Positions 34,995 to 47,288 of a DNA stretch of 64,000 bases are shown one piece after another. The stretch is from Diphasiastrum complanatum (Eukaryota; Streptophyta; Lycopodiopsida; Lycopodiales; Lycopodiaceae). The position numbers and the translations under genes are program-made. Position 1 is the first letter of the stretch. Every line of letters starts with the position of its first letter. The notes below the pieces were generated by a model that ran no database searches, was not told the origin of the DNA, and saw only the letters and a list, made by a program, of their open reading frames with translations. The stretch lies in NCBI GenBank assembly GCA_029204225.1, contig CM055092.1, positions 38,637,800 through 38,701,799 of the forward strand. The letters run 5' to 3'.

Positions 34995-35376
34995 TTAAGT
35001 AACTAGTGGTCGTTATATACAACTTGGCAATGCCATTTACGGAGCTAAGCTCCTTAAACGTCAATACACAGTGATCTGGATTCGAGCCCACACCTTTCCG
35101 ATGTCGATCAACAACTCTACCCCATTGCGATGGACATTGGATAGGTTTTTCATGCACAAAAATCTTGTGTCTCACAAAATGGGAGAGTACACATATATTA
35201 CTTTTAACTTTGTGAGTGGAAGGAATTGTAATGGGGGAGGTGGGATCGCAAAAACGGAGGAAGCAATACTTTCAGAGCCAGACAAGACTTCCTCGTGTGG
35301 GACCAACCAGACAAGACTTCCTCGTGTGGGGCCTCGTTGGTCCCGTTACTTGCGCGTGAGGTTACTCGACGCTTAT
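34995..35376 (-). repeat. SINE-like unit, copy 3 of 3, with a 30-bp duplication
   Basis: Same unit, lengthened by 30 bp because CCAGACAAGACTTCCTCGTG plus TGGG is duplicated near its end (35277-35330). It ends GACGCTTATT about 210 bp before the ARF start codon. On the minus strand this copy would be the 5' end of the array. Confidence 0.75.
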
Positions 35377-35587
35377 TGGCTGCTCTGCGTCACCATCGAA
35401 ATAGAGCAATATCAAATCCTGCGTCAACTAAGGAAAGCCTGCTGCTCGCTACTTCAATTATCTTGTTTAAATTCGATCGTTAGTGAACACCATGAATGAC
35501 AAGTGATAAACAGGAGACACAGAGAGATCGATCATAGCCATTTCAAATAATTGTTAAGAAGAGAGGGCAGCGGCGTATATAGCAAGC

Positions 35588-36602
<1,015 letters not shown>

Positions 36603-37467
36603 TAAAACACCTGCACATGCAGCAGGGACTAAACATCTGTAAAATATCATCACAATTTTCTACACACCCGTTTGTTTGATCATACAAAATTCTTTGCAAT
36701 TTGCAAATGGACGCTTTGGAAGGTACAAAATGTTATTTTGCTGCTCATCCTCTTGCTTACAAAAATTGAACATCAAAGAAATTTGAGGAATTGAGATCCA
36801 AATGCTTTTTACGAAGCAAAGATGAAAAGTTTTACTATATATTGTAACATTGAGGTCATATAAAAAAATGTTATTCATGTTTTTTAAATGTAATGGAGGT
36901 TTGTCGCAAAGCTTATAAAGCTGTTAATGCAATAATGTTAATGCAATAAGAAACTCACAGCTTCAAAGAATGCAGGCACGACTTCAAAAAAATCCAACAT
37001 TACAATAGGGTTGAATTGTCTCCCAGATGCTTTGAATGCAACTGCTTTGCTAAAGCATTTTTTAAGATCCAAAGATGATCCTAAATGTAGTTCTAGGCCA
37101 AGTATAGTTGCATCAACAATCACTTCATTTGATGTTAGGCAGTTTATACACTACCTTACTAGTTTGATCAAAATGAATTACCAAATGAAATATAAAAAGA
37201 ACCTAAGAAACACATGTTTAGATGTGATCCTAAAACTCTATAAATAGGCTATCCTAAAGCAAGAAATCTTTTAAATCATCATCGAAATTAGACATCTATC
37301 AAGCATACATCACAATATCTACACAAATGTAGAAGAGAACCAAAGATGAGATGATGATATCGCTCCAAAATCTTTCACAAATGGAAATGCACAATGGTTC
37401 CACTTTCTCCACATCTTAGCTACTATTTCTATTTGAGAGTGATGACCCTCTCTCTTCTCTCTTGAGT
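36603..37467. other. 3' flank of the ARF gene, no gene seen
   Basis: AT-rich sequence with no recognisable coding motif. It will include the ARF 3' untranslated region. No clear polyadenylation signal could be singled out. Confidence 0.5.
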
Positions 37468-37477
37468 CATTTTCCTA

Positions 37478-37557
37478 GGGGTTGGGCTCAACTGGTTAGC
37501 TTGGCATCCAAAGTTTCTTTGGTCCCAGGTTCGAGCCTCCCCTTGGAAACCAAGAAG
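37478..37557 (+). repeat. 80-bp tRNA-derived SINE or tRNA retropseudogene
   Basis: An 80-bp insert starting GGGGTTGGGCTCAACTGG, with an A-box-like GGCTCAACTGGTTAG and a near-perfect B box GGTTCGAGCCT at a tRNA-like distance. It is flanked by a perfect 10-bp direct repeat, CATTTTCCTA (37468-37477 and 37558-37567), which looks like a target-site duplication. It cannot fold as a normal tRNA as far as I can see and has no poly(A). Confidence 0.72.
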
Positions 37558-37852
37558 CATTTTCCTAACTTAGCCGCCACTTGGCCAAAACTAGTTATAT
37601 TGTCCAAAATTGCCAACTAACTCTAAAAATGAGCTATTTGTATTATCGATTTAACATATCAAGATGAAAATACAACATGAAGAAGTACATAGAATAAGAA
37701 TGAATAGGTTCCTCCGCACTTCCACCTCTGATATCTCCATAAAAAAGCATCAAACATATGTGAAACTAAGAATTTGAATGAATGTGTGCTTCCTTTCTCC
37801 ATATTGCACTTGATTTGAGATCATTGCAGCATGAAATGCCATGAATGAGCAA

Positions 37853-38206
37853 TCAAAGAGGAGCTACCAAGTTTGGAGGCCTTACAAGGAGTACTTATTG
37901 CTGAAGAGTGTAGACAAGAAAACAAGCTTATGAGGATGAAGAATCTCTCAAACAACAATGGTGGAGAATTCAAAGCTCTATTTGTCAAATACAGCACAAA
38001 GGGAGGCGCAAAGGCCAACATCAACAACACCTCAACAAAGAAAAAGACAAAGAAAAGGACACAGATGGAGGGGAGGATAGTACCTCTCAAAATTCAACAT
38101 CCAAGTGGAAGAAAAAGAAGACGAAGGATAAATCTTGTGGCAAGAAAGTCCATTATGCCACAAATTGCTTCAAGAAGAAGAATCAAGTCAAGCATGCTAA
38201 CATTTC

Positions 38207-38287
<81 letters not shown>

Positions 38288-38588
38288 TAATGAGAGTGAT
38301 AGAGAGGGATCAATTATGGTGTTTAGTTTTTCCTCTTCTCCTTTCCAAAAAACATGGTTGTAATATATTGATAGTGGAGCTCATTCTCACATGTGTAGCT
38401 CTAAAGAATCTTTTTCTACTCTTTTGCCTTATGAGGGAGTCAATAAATCTATTTATACTGCAAATGATTGCGAGTGTAGTATTGAAGGAGTAGGGAGTAT
38501 TCCCTTAAATGTTGCATCCTCAAATTTAGTATTGTCTCAAAAATGTACTTTTTGTGCCAAAGCTAACCAAAAGCCTACACTACCTTGA
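37853..38588 (+). pseudogene. Copia fragment of the B/D family (gag end to protease)
   Basis: Starts within gag (equivalent to EELPSLEALQGVLIAEECRQ). It continues through a broken zinc knuckle (CGKKVHYATNC with the first cysteine lost), then after a GA array reaches the protease (YIDSGAHSHMCSSKESFSTL, TANDCECSIEGVGSIPLN). It ends near 38588. It supplies the gag segment that Copia-D lost. Frames change several times. Confidence 0.82.
38211..38284. repeat. (GA)37 microsatellite
   Basis: Uninterrupted GA for 74 bp inside the copia fragment. Relatives have NEKEDTIASDGEG here, so the array grew from a GAGAGAG-like coding stretch. Confidence 0.95.
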
Positions 38589-39439
38589 GCTTAGAGCTAA
38601 TTTTTAGCCTAATCATCTACTAACATATGTACAAGGGGTAGAAAAGTCAAAGGACCCCCAAAACTCATGTAGATAACTTTTACTATTTTCACAAAAGGCA
38701 CTTGGCAGGAAGAACTTTGAATTATTAAGATATAGTCTCAGAATTGGTTAAGTGTTTGAAATTTTTGTTTCAAGAGGAAGTGTTGAAAAACAATAAACCC
38801 TTCAAAGGTGTAAAACAAAGTGCGAGAAGGCTTAATTTTTTAGAATTGAGTTTTTCACAGTTTTCAAGAACAGTTTGTCAGAAAACAATACATGTGTAGT
38901 CTCATTCAACACATCTACCCATTTTGACTTTCTTAAAACAATATTCAAAAAATTGAAAATTTCTACTTATTTGAATGATCTATCAGAAATTCCAACATAG
39001 ATCATGATCCTAATTTTCACAAAATAATTTGCTACCACAACCTGTTTAATCACTAATGAACTAATCCTATTTATAGATGTTCATGAATTCTCTAATGGCA
39101 TGCACGAGCATTGGCTCTATTATTCAGAAAACATCGCATTCCACTACTAAAGTGTGTTGTAGTTTCCATTTTGACCCTAAAGACTGAAATCTATTTTGAA
39201 CCTTCAATCATGGATTTTTTATTTGATCTAATTCAAGCCTAGAGGTCTAATTTAATTTCAATCTTGAAATTTTGATTTGATCCAATACTTGAATTTTGAT
39301 ATGATCCGAGATTGGAATTTCGATGTTTTTCTATTCGATTGGACCTTGTCAAACTTCTATTGAGTAATTTATTTACAATGTGTACAAGTATTTTCAGCAA
39401 GTCCACATTACCTTTAATTTTATCAAAGATAGAAATGTA
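38589..39439. other. No gene seen
   Basis: AT-rich DNA between two copia fragments. Repeated GAATTTTGAT/GATCCGA-like strings occur near 39.25-39.33 kb. No LTR or primer site. Confidence 0.45.
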
Positions 39440-40111
39440 ACACTCCCCTTAATGTGGATCATGAAAAAACTCCTAGTGATCCATGATCTATTTGACATAG
39501 TTCAAGTAGTTGAGGAAGAGCCTCAAACTCCCCAAGAACAAGCCAAATACAAGAAGAGAGCAAGAGTAGCTCTACATTGCATAAAGTTAAATGTATGCAA
39601 TGACCTCTTCAAAGAGGTGTCTTCTTGTACCTCATCCAAAGAGGCTTGGGATTCATTAAAGAGCATCTATGAATCCAATAATACTTCAAGAATCCTCATG
39701 CTAAGAAATCAAGTTTTCCAAAGCATGAAAGGAAGTGGAGAGAGTGGACAAGAGTATGTCCTTAGGATCAAATCTCTTAACAAGGAGTTAAGTGCAATAG
39801 GAGAGAAGATCCAAGATCAAGAGCTAGTACAAATCATCTTGAATGGTCTAGGTGATGAGTTCACCAACTTAGTCCAATCATTTGCCATTCAAGACACTCT
39901 TCCATCTATTGAAAAATTGCACAATGTTCTTGTGGATGAGGAGAGTAGGCTTCTACACCTCAAGACAAGAATGGATAGCATGTCACTTAATGGAGGAGAG
40001 GGGAAAGCTAACTTTACATCTAAAGGCAAGAAGAAGCAACATCCATTCAAGAAAAATCAAGGCAAGGAGGCCAAAATGAAGAATGGAGGATCACTTCTAA
40101 AGGCAAAGTGA
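39440..40111 (+). pseudogene. Copia-H gag, 5' truncated
   Basis: The open frame corresponds to gag from the position of KVRMESLL onward: MKKLLVIHDLFDIVQ, RVALHCIKLNVCNDLFKEVS, ESNNTSRILMLRNQVFQSMK and IILNGLGDEFTNLVQSFAIQ. The start of gag, the leader and the 5' LTR are missing. A frameshift near 40105 ends it before the zinc knuckle. Its closest relative in the window is Copia-C. Confidence 0.87.
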
Positions 40112-41229
40112 AGAACAGGGCAAAACTCAAGTGTTTTTTTTGTGGAAAGAAAGGACACTTTGCCTCAGAATGCTACTTGAAGAAGAATCAACAAGCCAAT
40201 GGAGATCAAGGGAACATCTCTCAAGAGGAAGAAGATGAGGATGGATTCAACACATCCTTAATGGTTGCATCTACACCAACTTCAAGTCAAGACACATGGT
40301 GGATAGATAGTGGGGCTAGTTCCCACATGTCTTTTAACAGGCATTATTTTTCTACTCTTCTACCTTGTAATGACTCTAAGAAGTCAATATATACTGCTAG
40401 TGATCAAGCATGCAAGATAGATGGCATAGGATCTATACCTCTTTGCTTAGGCACATCTAAAAGGATAGATCTTATTAATGTTTTGTATGTTCCTACCATT
40501 TCAAGAAACTTGCTTAGTGTAGGACAATTAATGGACAATGGACTAGATGTACATTTCAAGAATGGAGTTTGTTCCATCTTGAAAAATGATAAGTGCATAG
40601 CTAGTGGCATTAAGCAAGGTAGACTTTTCAAGTTGAAAGCTAATGTTGCAAATGAAAGTGTGAACTTGGCTAGGGAGGAGCTAACTCAAGTGGAGCTTTG
40701 GCATAAGAGATTAGGCCATCCTAATCTTCAATCTATGGAGTCAATGGCAAGCAAGGAACTAGCTCTCGGACTACCAAGAGCTTTCAAAAAGTGTGGAAAG
40801 ATGTGTGAGGCATGTGGCCTTGCAAAGTCACACAAATATTCTTACAAGAAATCTTCATCAAGATCTCTCTCTCCCTTGGATCTCATACATTCTGATGTAC
40901 ATAGTTTTTCACATGCAAGTAATGGAGGTGCCTTGATGTATGTAGCTTTTATAGATGATTGTACTAGATTCACATGGATTGAGTTACTATTAAAGAAAAG
41001 TCTTGTTTATGAAGCTTTCATTAAGTTCAAGTCTCTAGTAGAGAAACAACTTAGTATTTCCATCAGAGCACTAAGATGTGATAATGGAGGAGAGTACACC
41101 TCCAATAGAATGAAAGAATTTTGTGAGATCAAAGGCATTAAGTTGCAATACACTTGTTCCTACACCCCCCAACAAAATGGGTGGCCAAGAGGAAAAATAG
41201 GTGTCTATGTGAGTGTGCAAAGTCTTTAA
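40108..41229 (+). pseudogene. Copia-H zinc knuckle, protease and integrase core
   Basis: One open frame: CCHC knuckle (CFFCGKKGHFASEC), protease WWIDSGASSHMS, LWHKRLGHPN and CEACGLAKSHK of the zinc region, then integrase IHSDVHSFS, YVAFIDDCTRFTW and LRCDNGGEY. The frame is lost at QQNGWPRGK, where relatives read QNGVAE(R/K)KN, so a one-base change removes the catalytic E from this frame. Otherwise it is in good condition. Confidence 0.9.
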
Positions 41230-42095
41230 GACTTGATGCATCACTTGCCATCTCATTTTGGGGAGAAGCTATAACATGTGCTAATTACTTGTGTAATAGA
41301 CTTCCTAGTAGTGCTATAGATGGGATCTCACCTTATCAAGCCTGGTTTGATAAGAAACCCGATGTAAAAGATTTTAAGATCTTTGGATGTATTTGTTATG
41401 TTCACATCCCTTTGGAGACTAGAAGGAAAGAAGATGCTACCTCCTTCAAAGGGATCTTTGTTGGCTATGGAGAAAATAGCAAGGGCTATAGGATATATGA
41501 TCCTATATCCAAGAAAGTAAAGGTAAGCAAGGATGTACTTTTTGATGAGTCACAATTTGCTAAGAGCTTGTCAAATGGATCTAACCCATTGTGCATTGAA
41601 GATCTTGACAAACCCGACGAGGATCTTGACAAATCCGAGGATGGAGACATGGATCCAAGTCAAAAGGGGCCAAGAAGATCATCAAGAAAGCAAAAGGAAG
41701 ACTCTACACCTTCTACCTCTTACTCCTTCTTAGCTACATTGCTTGAAGAACCATCATTTTTTGAAGAAGCATATAAATCCAAAGTTTGGAGAGATGCAAT
41801 GCAAGTAGAGTATGATGCATTAGAAGAAAATCATACTTGGAATCTTGTAAATCTTCCAAAAGGGAAGAAACCACTTGCATGTAAGTGGATTTATAGAATA
41901 AAGTACAATCAAGATGGATCTATTAGTAAGTACAAGGCTAGGCTTGTTGCTAAGGGATTTCTTCAAATAAAAGGATTGGATTATAAAGAAACATTTACAC
42001 CTGTAGCTAAGCTTGTAAACATTAGATTAACCATTTGCATTGCTACTTTGTTTAAGTGGGATTCTACCAAATGGATGTCACAAATGCCTTCTTGA
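41154..42095 (+). pseudogene. Copia-H integrase C-terminus and RT start
   Basis: The next frame continues VAKRKNRCLCECAKSLRLDA, ANYLCNRLP and FKIFGCICYVHIPLETRRKE (integrase end), an acidic linker (LDKPDEDLDKSEDGD), then RT from CKWIYRIKYNQDGSISKYKA to FTPVAKLVNIRLTICIAT. A frameshift near 42055 (FKWDSTKW for FKWGFYQMDV) ends it. Confidence 0.9.
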
Positions 42096-42880
42096 ATGGC
42101 TTCTTAGAAGAGGAAATCTACATGATGCAACCCGAGGGCTTCATCAAGGTTGGTGAGGAGCAAAAGGTGTGCTACTTAAGGAAGAGCCTATATGGCTTGA
42201 AGCAAGCACCTAGAGCTTGGTACTTTAGGTTGCATGATTTTCTCTATTCCCTTGGCTTTGTACTAAGTGCTTATGAACCTTCTTTATATTTCAAATGTAA
42301 TGAAGGAATGATCATCATTTTGGTACTTTATGTTGATGACATCATTTTGACAGGAAATGATGATGAAGGCATAAGCAAAGTACAAGTTGATTTATCTAGT
42401 GAGTTCAAGATGGTAGATCTAGGCTCCCTAAAGTTTATACTTGGGATAGAAGTGTCTAGAAGTAGCAATTGTACTTTCATAAGTCAATCTAAGTATGCTA
42501 CTTCCATTCTTGAAAGATTTGGTATGAAAGATTGTAAGGGGATTGATACCCCTATGGAGCATGTTGTGAAAGCAACTAATGAAGGTAATGAAGCATCCTT
42601 TGAGGACATCACCTTCTTTAGGAAACTTATAGGCTCTCTAATTCATTTGACCATCACTAGACCTGACTTAAGTTTTTGTGTAAGCAAGTTGAGTCAAAGT
42701 ATGCAAGTTCCTTTAGTTCATCATTGGAAAAGTGCCAAAAGAGTACTTAGATATGTTTCTAGTACTAGATTTTTTGGCATACTTTATGAAGGATCTAACT
42801 TGCACTTGAGAGCCTACTCGGATTCAGATTTTCTTGATGGAATGGAATCTAAGAGACAAGCTAGCCAAACCTACTTGTCA
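42056..42880 (+). pseudogene. Copia-H RT core and RNase H start
   Basis: Continues MDVTNAFLNGFLEEEIYMMQ, SLYGLKQAPRAWYFRLHDFL, the catalytic LVLYVDDIILTGN, KFILGIEVSRS, SQSMQVPLVHHWKSAKRVLR and the RNase H start AYSDSDFLDG. It then breaks off, and from about 42900 the sequence belongs to a gypsy element. RNase H, polypurine tract and 3' LTR are missing. Confidence 0.9.
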
Positions 42881-42929
42881 GCTTCGGATGGCTGATCAAA
42901 GTGTGGTCTGACCTACCGGTTTCCTTCCG

Positions 42930-43290
42930 CACGTGCTGATCAAACTAGGAGATCTCAAGTTTTTTGTTGATCTTGTAGTACTTGATATTCCCAATAATGC
43001 CTATTCTTATGAATTACTACTTGGTCGTCCATGGCTCACGAATGCACGAGTCGTTCATGACTGGAGCAAAGGCCGAGTCACTTTTGGAAATTGTGACAGT
43101 TTTGTCACCATTGACTCAACGGGTATACTCAAACCTACACGCATCCATGACGAGGGATCCTCAAACACCAACTCAGTATTTGAGCCATACCAGTCCAGCC
43201 ACGAAAAAGGTCGTCATTATTTGAGCCATACCAGTCCAGCCATGAAAAAGGTCATTATGTTAAATCTACTAATATCATAAACTAGAGTCA
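42930..43290 (+). pseudogene. Gypsy-I protease-like region
   Basis: The plus strand reads GDLKFFVDLVVLDIPNNAYS, then YELLLGRPWLTNARVVHDWS and KGRVTFG. The LLLGRPWL…HDW pattern is typical of the aspartic protease segment of Ty3/gypsy polyproteins. The frame runs into a 41-bp tandem duplication (43177-43217 and 43218-43258) and ends at about 43280. Gag and the 5' LTR are missing. Confidence 0.75.
43177..43258. repeat. 41-bp tandem duplication
   Basis: TATTTGAGCCATACCAGTCC…AAAAAGGTC(GT)CAT occurs twice head to tail. The duplication shifts the frame inside gypsy-I. Confidence 0.9.
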
Positions 43291-43945
43291 CAGTCTAGCT
43301 ACCATTGATTGTGTGAATGCCGATTATTGTGCTCAGTATCAGAATAATTGTACCTCTCCACTCCCGATCGATCACGACCAATTACCTGGTCTGGATACAC
43401 CTATCATCAATATCAATTTTATTGATATTCTTCCACACCATGATGAACAACTAAATGTTGCATGACTACCTACTAATGAATAAGACGAATTATTCATTGA
43501 TGACGAGAACGTCTTAAGAATTCAGAATTGCCCAAAAGATATGGACATTTCTGATGCTCAAATCCTCAACTATATGGAAGCACTCCATGACATACGAACT
43601 GTCCCTCATCCACACACCTCTCCACCACCGAAACCTCAACCATGTGGTCATACTATGAAAGAGAAAATGAAAAAACCACTTCAAATTCAACTGGCGGGTG
43701 ACCTCACCATTGTTCAGGAAGTTCCTGAGATTGCCTCTAGTCCTACACAATTCTCAAAAAATTCCAAGCACCATCCCGGCAAGAGAAAGGCAAGGCCCCC
43801 CACGAATCTCTAGCCCATGATGTTCCTGCATACTTTAAGGACTATACAATCAAGGATGTCACAATCCAATTACCCCAAGCTCAACATGAGCCAACTGGTA
43901 ATTCACCCTACGAAGGCCCTGCACAAACCATAATCCTTCCCCTGA

Positions 43946-44485
43946 GTGAGCCAAATGAAACCAACGAATATCTTGTCCACGTCGGAACTCATCTCAATCG
44001 CGAACAACGCAGACGACTTGAAAAGCTCCTACGAAAATATCGACATATCTTTGTCTGTGCATCGTATCCCGCTTAAACTGGATGCGAGACCCACTGCGAG
44101 TCGTCCATACAGATGCAATCCCATCTATAAGGCCAAGATCAAAGAAGAATTACAATGCCTCTTAGCCGCGGGATTTATCTATAAAATTGAGCATACTGAG
44201 TGGGTCTCCCCAATTGTCATCGTCCCTAAGAGAAACGGAAAACTCCGAATCTGTGTCGATTTTAAAAAATTTAATGTTGTCACTGAACGTGATCATTTTC
44301 CATTACCTTTCGGAGAATCCATCTTAGAAAATCTAGCAGGAGATGAGGCTTACTCCTTCTTAGATGGCTTTAGCGGATACAATATGATCCAAATCGCTGA
44401 AGAAGATCAACACAAACCGCTTTTGCCACAAAATGGGGAACCTTCTGCTGGAAAGTCATGCCTTTGGTCTCTGCAATGCTCCTAG
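43946..44485 (+). pseudogene. Gypsy-I reverse transcriptase, N-terminal half
   Basis: Shows LKLDARPTASRPYRCNPIYK, EWVSPIVIVPKRNGKLRICV, DFKKFNVVTERDHFPLPF, SFLDGFSGYNMIQIAEED, the fingers and palm of Ty3/gypsy RT. After EEDQHK the frame is lost (relatives read KTAF…WGTF) and restored out of phase. The linker 43.5-43.95 kb upstream is open but not recognisable. Confidence 0.88.
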
Positions 44486-45037
44486 CACCTTCCATCTGCC
44501 TTTTCTCAGCAGATGGGCGATACTTTAGAAGTTTACTTGGACAATTTAGGAGCACATTTCGAAGAAATACGCCATCCGTTTGTGCTCAAATTTTTTTTTA
44601 TCCGATGCCAACACTTTGGCATCTCTCTTAATCTAGAAAAATGCCAGATTTGGGTAACCCATGGTATTGTGTTAGGACATATTATCTCACGAAATGGCAT
44701 TGCCATTGACTCTGAAAAGATCCTTATCATTCAAAATCTACCGGAACCGCATACGATACGTGAAGTTTACTTCTTCCTTGGCCACGCCAACTACTATCGG
44801 TGCTTTATTTTTTATTTCCCGAACAAAGCATGCTTAATCTACAAAGTAGTTGTAGTTCCCAAACGGATGAACAACGCGTCATCTTTAATCAACTCAAAGA
44901 AGCCCTTACCAATGCACCCATCCTTCGGGCTCCTGATTATTCTAAAGAATTCCATGTGCATACCGATGCATCCAAGTAGCCATTGGAGCAGTACTCACCC
45001 AAAGGACTACCAATCCGTTTTCTTAGTCGACAATTGA
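44486..45037 (+). pseudogene. Gypsy-I reverse transcriptase, C-terminal half
   Basis: The frame from 44513 has MGDTLEVYLDNLGAHFEEI, where gypsy RTs have Y-M/L-D-D. The second catalytic D is N, so the polymerase would be inactive. It continues LNLEKCQIWVTHGIVLGHII, and [17 protein letters not shown] (connection domain). Stops and a frame change follow. Confidence 0.85.
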
Positions 45038-45384
45038 TACCTGTTGAAGTCAATTATACCACTACCGAATGCGAAGCCTTGGCAATGGTATATGTGGTTC
45101 AGAAGTTTTGCCATTATCTTCTAGGAAAAGTCTTTGCGTTCTTCACTGATCATCAAGCATTGTTGTATCTCATCAACAAGATCTGCACCACATGCCGTAT
45201 TACTAGATGGATCCTATTACTTCGAGAATTTGAGTTTAGGATCGTGGTTCGTAAGGGAGTTCAGCATTCCGAATCCCTAACCTTCCTACCCCTGATCAAG
45301 ACGTCAACGATGATTTACCAGATGCAATCCTTTTCCAAGTTGACTCTACACCTATATGGGCTAAGGACATTACAGAATATTTAA
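44983..45384 (+). pseudogene. Gypsy-I RNase H
   Basis: PIRFLSRQLIPVEVNYTTTE, CEALAMVYVVQKFCHYLLGK, FAFFTDHQALLYLINK and LREFEFRIVVRKG form the gypsy RNase H, with E in TTTECEAL and D in TDHQAL. The upstream HTDAS part is in another frame with a stop. It ends in a linker where relatives have NADSLSRL. Confidence 0.85.
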
Positions 45385-45458
45385 CTTTAGGGCAAATGGA
45401 TCCTTCCTTCTCTAAACCTGAACAACGTGCGTCGGTCCTCAAAACTAAACCTTATACG

Positions 45459-46580
45459 TTAATTGTAGGACAACTCTACAAGCAAGGGTAAGATGGAATT
45501 ATTCGACGATGTCTTACTGAAGGAGAAATACCCTCTATAATTGCTCTCACTCATGAAGGTATTGGTGCCGGCCATTTCTCTTCTGAAACAACTGCTAAGA
45601 AAATCCTCTTGGGCGGTTTTTTGTGGCCAACACTCTTCAAGGATACGCACAATTACACTAAGGCTTGTGATGTCTGCCAACGCACAAAATGCTTTCAAAA
45701 AACAGACTACATGCCTTTACACCCTGTAACCACTGATCAAGCTTTCCAAAAATGGGAAATTGATTATGTCAGACCTATTAGTCCTGCTGCTCGACACACA
45801 CAATCTTGTTACATCATAGTAGCTACGGACTATTGCACCAAATGGGTTGAAGCAAGAGCTGTTCGTAATGCTGACGCTCGTTCTACTGCCAAATTTCTCT
45901 ATGAACATGTTATAGTTCAATTCGGATGTCCTCTAGAGCTTATAAGTGATAGAAGTACACATTTTCTTGACTCTGTCATAGCAGATCTTCTTTCCAAATT
46001 TTTTGGGGTACATCACAAAAGTTCGTCATACTATTCACGCTGCAATGGCTAGGCAGAATCCACCAATAAAATCCTATTTGGAATTCTCACCAAAATCGTC
46101 GAATCTAGCCGATCTGATTTGGAATCCAAACTCCATGCTGCTCTCTGGGCTTATCGCACCACCCCGAAGCGAGCTACAAGCTTAACCCCTTTACAGCTCA
46201 CATATGGCCAAGAAGCTGTTATGCCTGTGAAATTCCATATCCCCTCCCTTCGAGTAGCCTATAACCTTGAGCTTGATACTCATCAGAATCTAGCAAACAT
46301 GTTATTCCATCTAGAGCAACTCTGTGAAACATGAAGGATTATCATCCATGCTCAGCAAGTCCACAAACGATGACAAAAAGCATGGCATGATCGATCATTG
46401 AAACTTAGAGATTTCTAGGTTGGAGATAAGGTCCTGCTATACCAGGCCAAAGCCTTCAAAGACAAACTAAAATTTTCTGGCCAAGGACTTTACGTCATTA
46501 AAAAAATCTTTGCCTCTGGATATGTACAACTCCAAACCCTTCAAGGCGATATCCTCGACATTGTGATCAATGGGAGTTGA
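45459..46580 (+). pseudogene. Gypsy-I integrase
   Basis: HHCC zinc region (THEGIGAGHFS, CDVCQRTKCF), catalytic core WEIDYVRPI, DYCTKWVEARAV, ELISDRSTHFLDSV, then a TAG directly before AESTNKILFGIL, so the catalytic E follows a stop that replaces a glutamine codon. Next come LWAYRTTPKRATSLTPLQLT, YGQEAVMPVKFHIPSLRV and the C-terminal VGDKVLLYQAKAFKDKL. No chromodomain is visible, so it is not a clear chromovirus. Several stops break it. Confidence 0.87.
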
Positions 46581-46593
46581 CTAAGAAAGTATA

Positions 46594-47110
46594 ATGAACC
46601 CTGCTTTTATCTTGATATGTATTAGTTGTTTTCTTTCCTACTATTTTCTTTCTTTTTTGTCGGCATGCCATTTCAACAACATTTTTGATGTGCTTTCTTG
46701 TTCAAACCATCAAGATACCATCAGATCTGGTATACCAACAGTTTTCTCTGAGAAAACCACAAGAGTCATTAGTTTCAAAAGAAATTTTTTTCACAACATC
46801 TCAAATAGTTCGCCTGACCACTTTTTGACAGGGCACGATTCATTTTTGGCCTCCGCGAATCCTGTCTTAGAGACAAAAAATTTTAAAATAGAAAAATATG
46901 GTTTTTTTCGTCAGATATCCACTATCAAAATTTCCAAACAATTTGCTAGAGTTCAAATTGATCCTCACGATTTCTCTATTATCTCTGTGAATTCTGATCA
47001 GACAAATTTTTGCACTGTCAGACATTTTTTCTCTTTTGGCATAAAAAAATCACTTACAAGAATTTGCGGGCCCTCAGAACATTGCCTCAACATTCGTGAC
47101 CATCATTAAC
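46594..47110 (+). CDS. Hypothetical ORF downstream of gypsy-I integrase
   Basis: A 171-codon open frame starting at the very end of the pol remnant (LRKYNEPCF is its in-frame predecessor). Residues 4-27 are hydrophobic (AFILICISCFLSYYFLSFLS) and could be a signal peptide or membrane segment; the rest is serine- and phenylalanine-rich. Some gypsy lineages carry an extra ORF here, but I recognise no family and the composition also fits 3' non-coding DNA. A purine-rich GACATTGAGGACAA follows at 47117. Confidence 0.25.
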
Positions 47111-47169
47111 AAATCGTGGACATTGAGGACAATTTCTGAGTGAAGTTGCAAATTCCTGCCAAAAAAAGT

Positions 47170-47178
47170 CTATATATA
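47170..47178 (+). promoter_or_regulatory. TATA box before the unknown ORF at 47.29 kb
   Basis: TATATATAG, about 110 bp upstream of the ATG at 47289 and preceded by AAAAAAAGTC. It could belong to a host promoter or to a gypsy LTR, since a polypurine-like tract lies 50 bp upstream. Confidence 0.45.
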
Positions 47179-47288
47179 GTCCTCCACCCTTCTCTCCACG
47201 AGTTCATTTTAGATTGCTGCTCTCGAGTTCATGTCAAAATTTTTTAAAAATTTCAAAATTCTCAGAGCAATCTAAAATCACTACTGTC

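Noticed and set aside
34367-35006. Repeated 95-codon frame in the tandem SINE-like units
   Set aside because: The frame runs against the Pol III-like orientation and covers the tRNA-like head, so it is a by-product of the repeat, not a gene family.
34291-35376. CRISPR-like or direct-repeat array
   Set aside because: The units are 352 bp, contiguous and without spacers, in a plant genome.
37821-38090. Minus-strand frame rich in F and L
   Set aside because: Shadow of the copia gag fragment on the plus strand.
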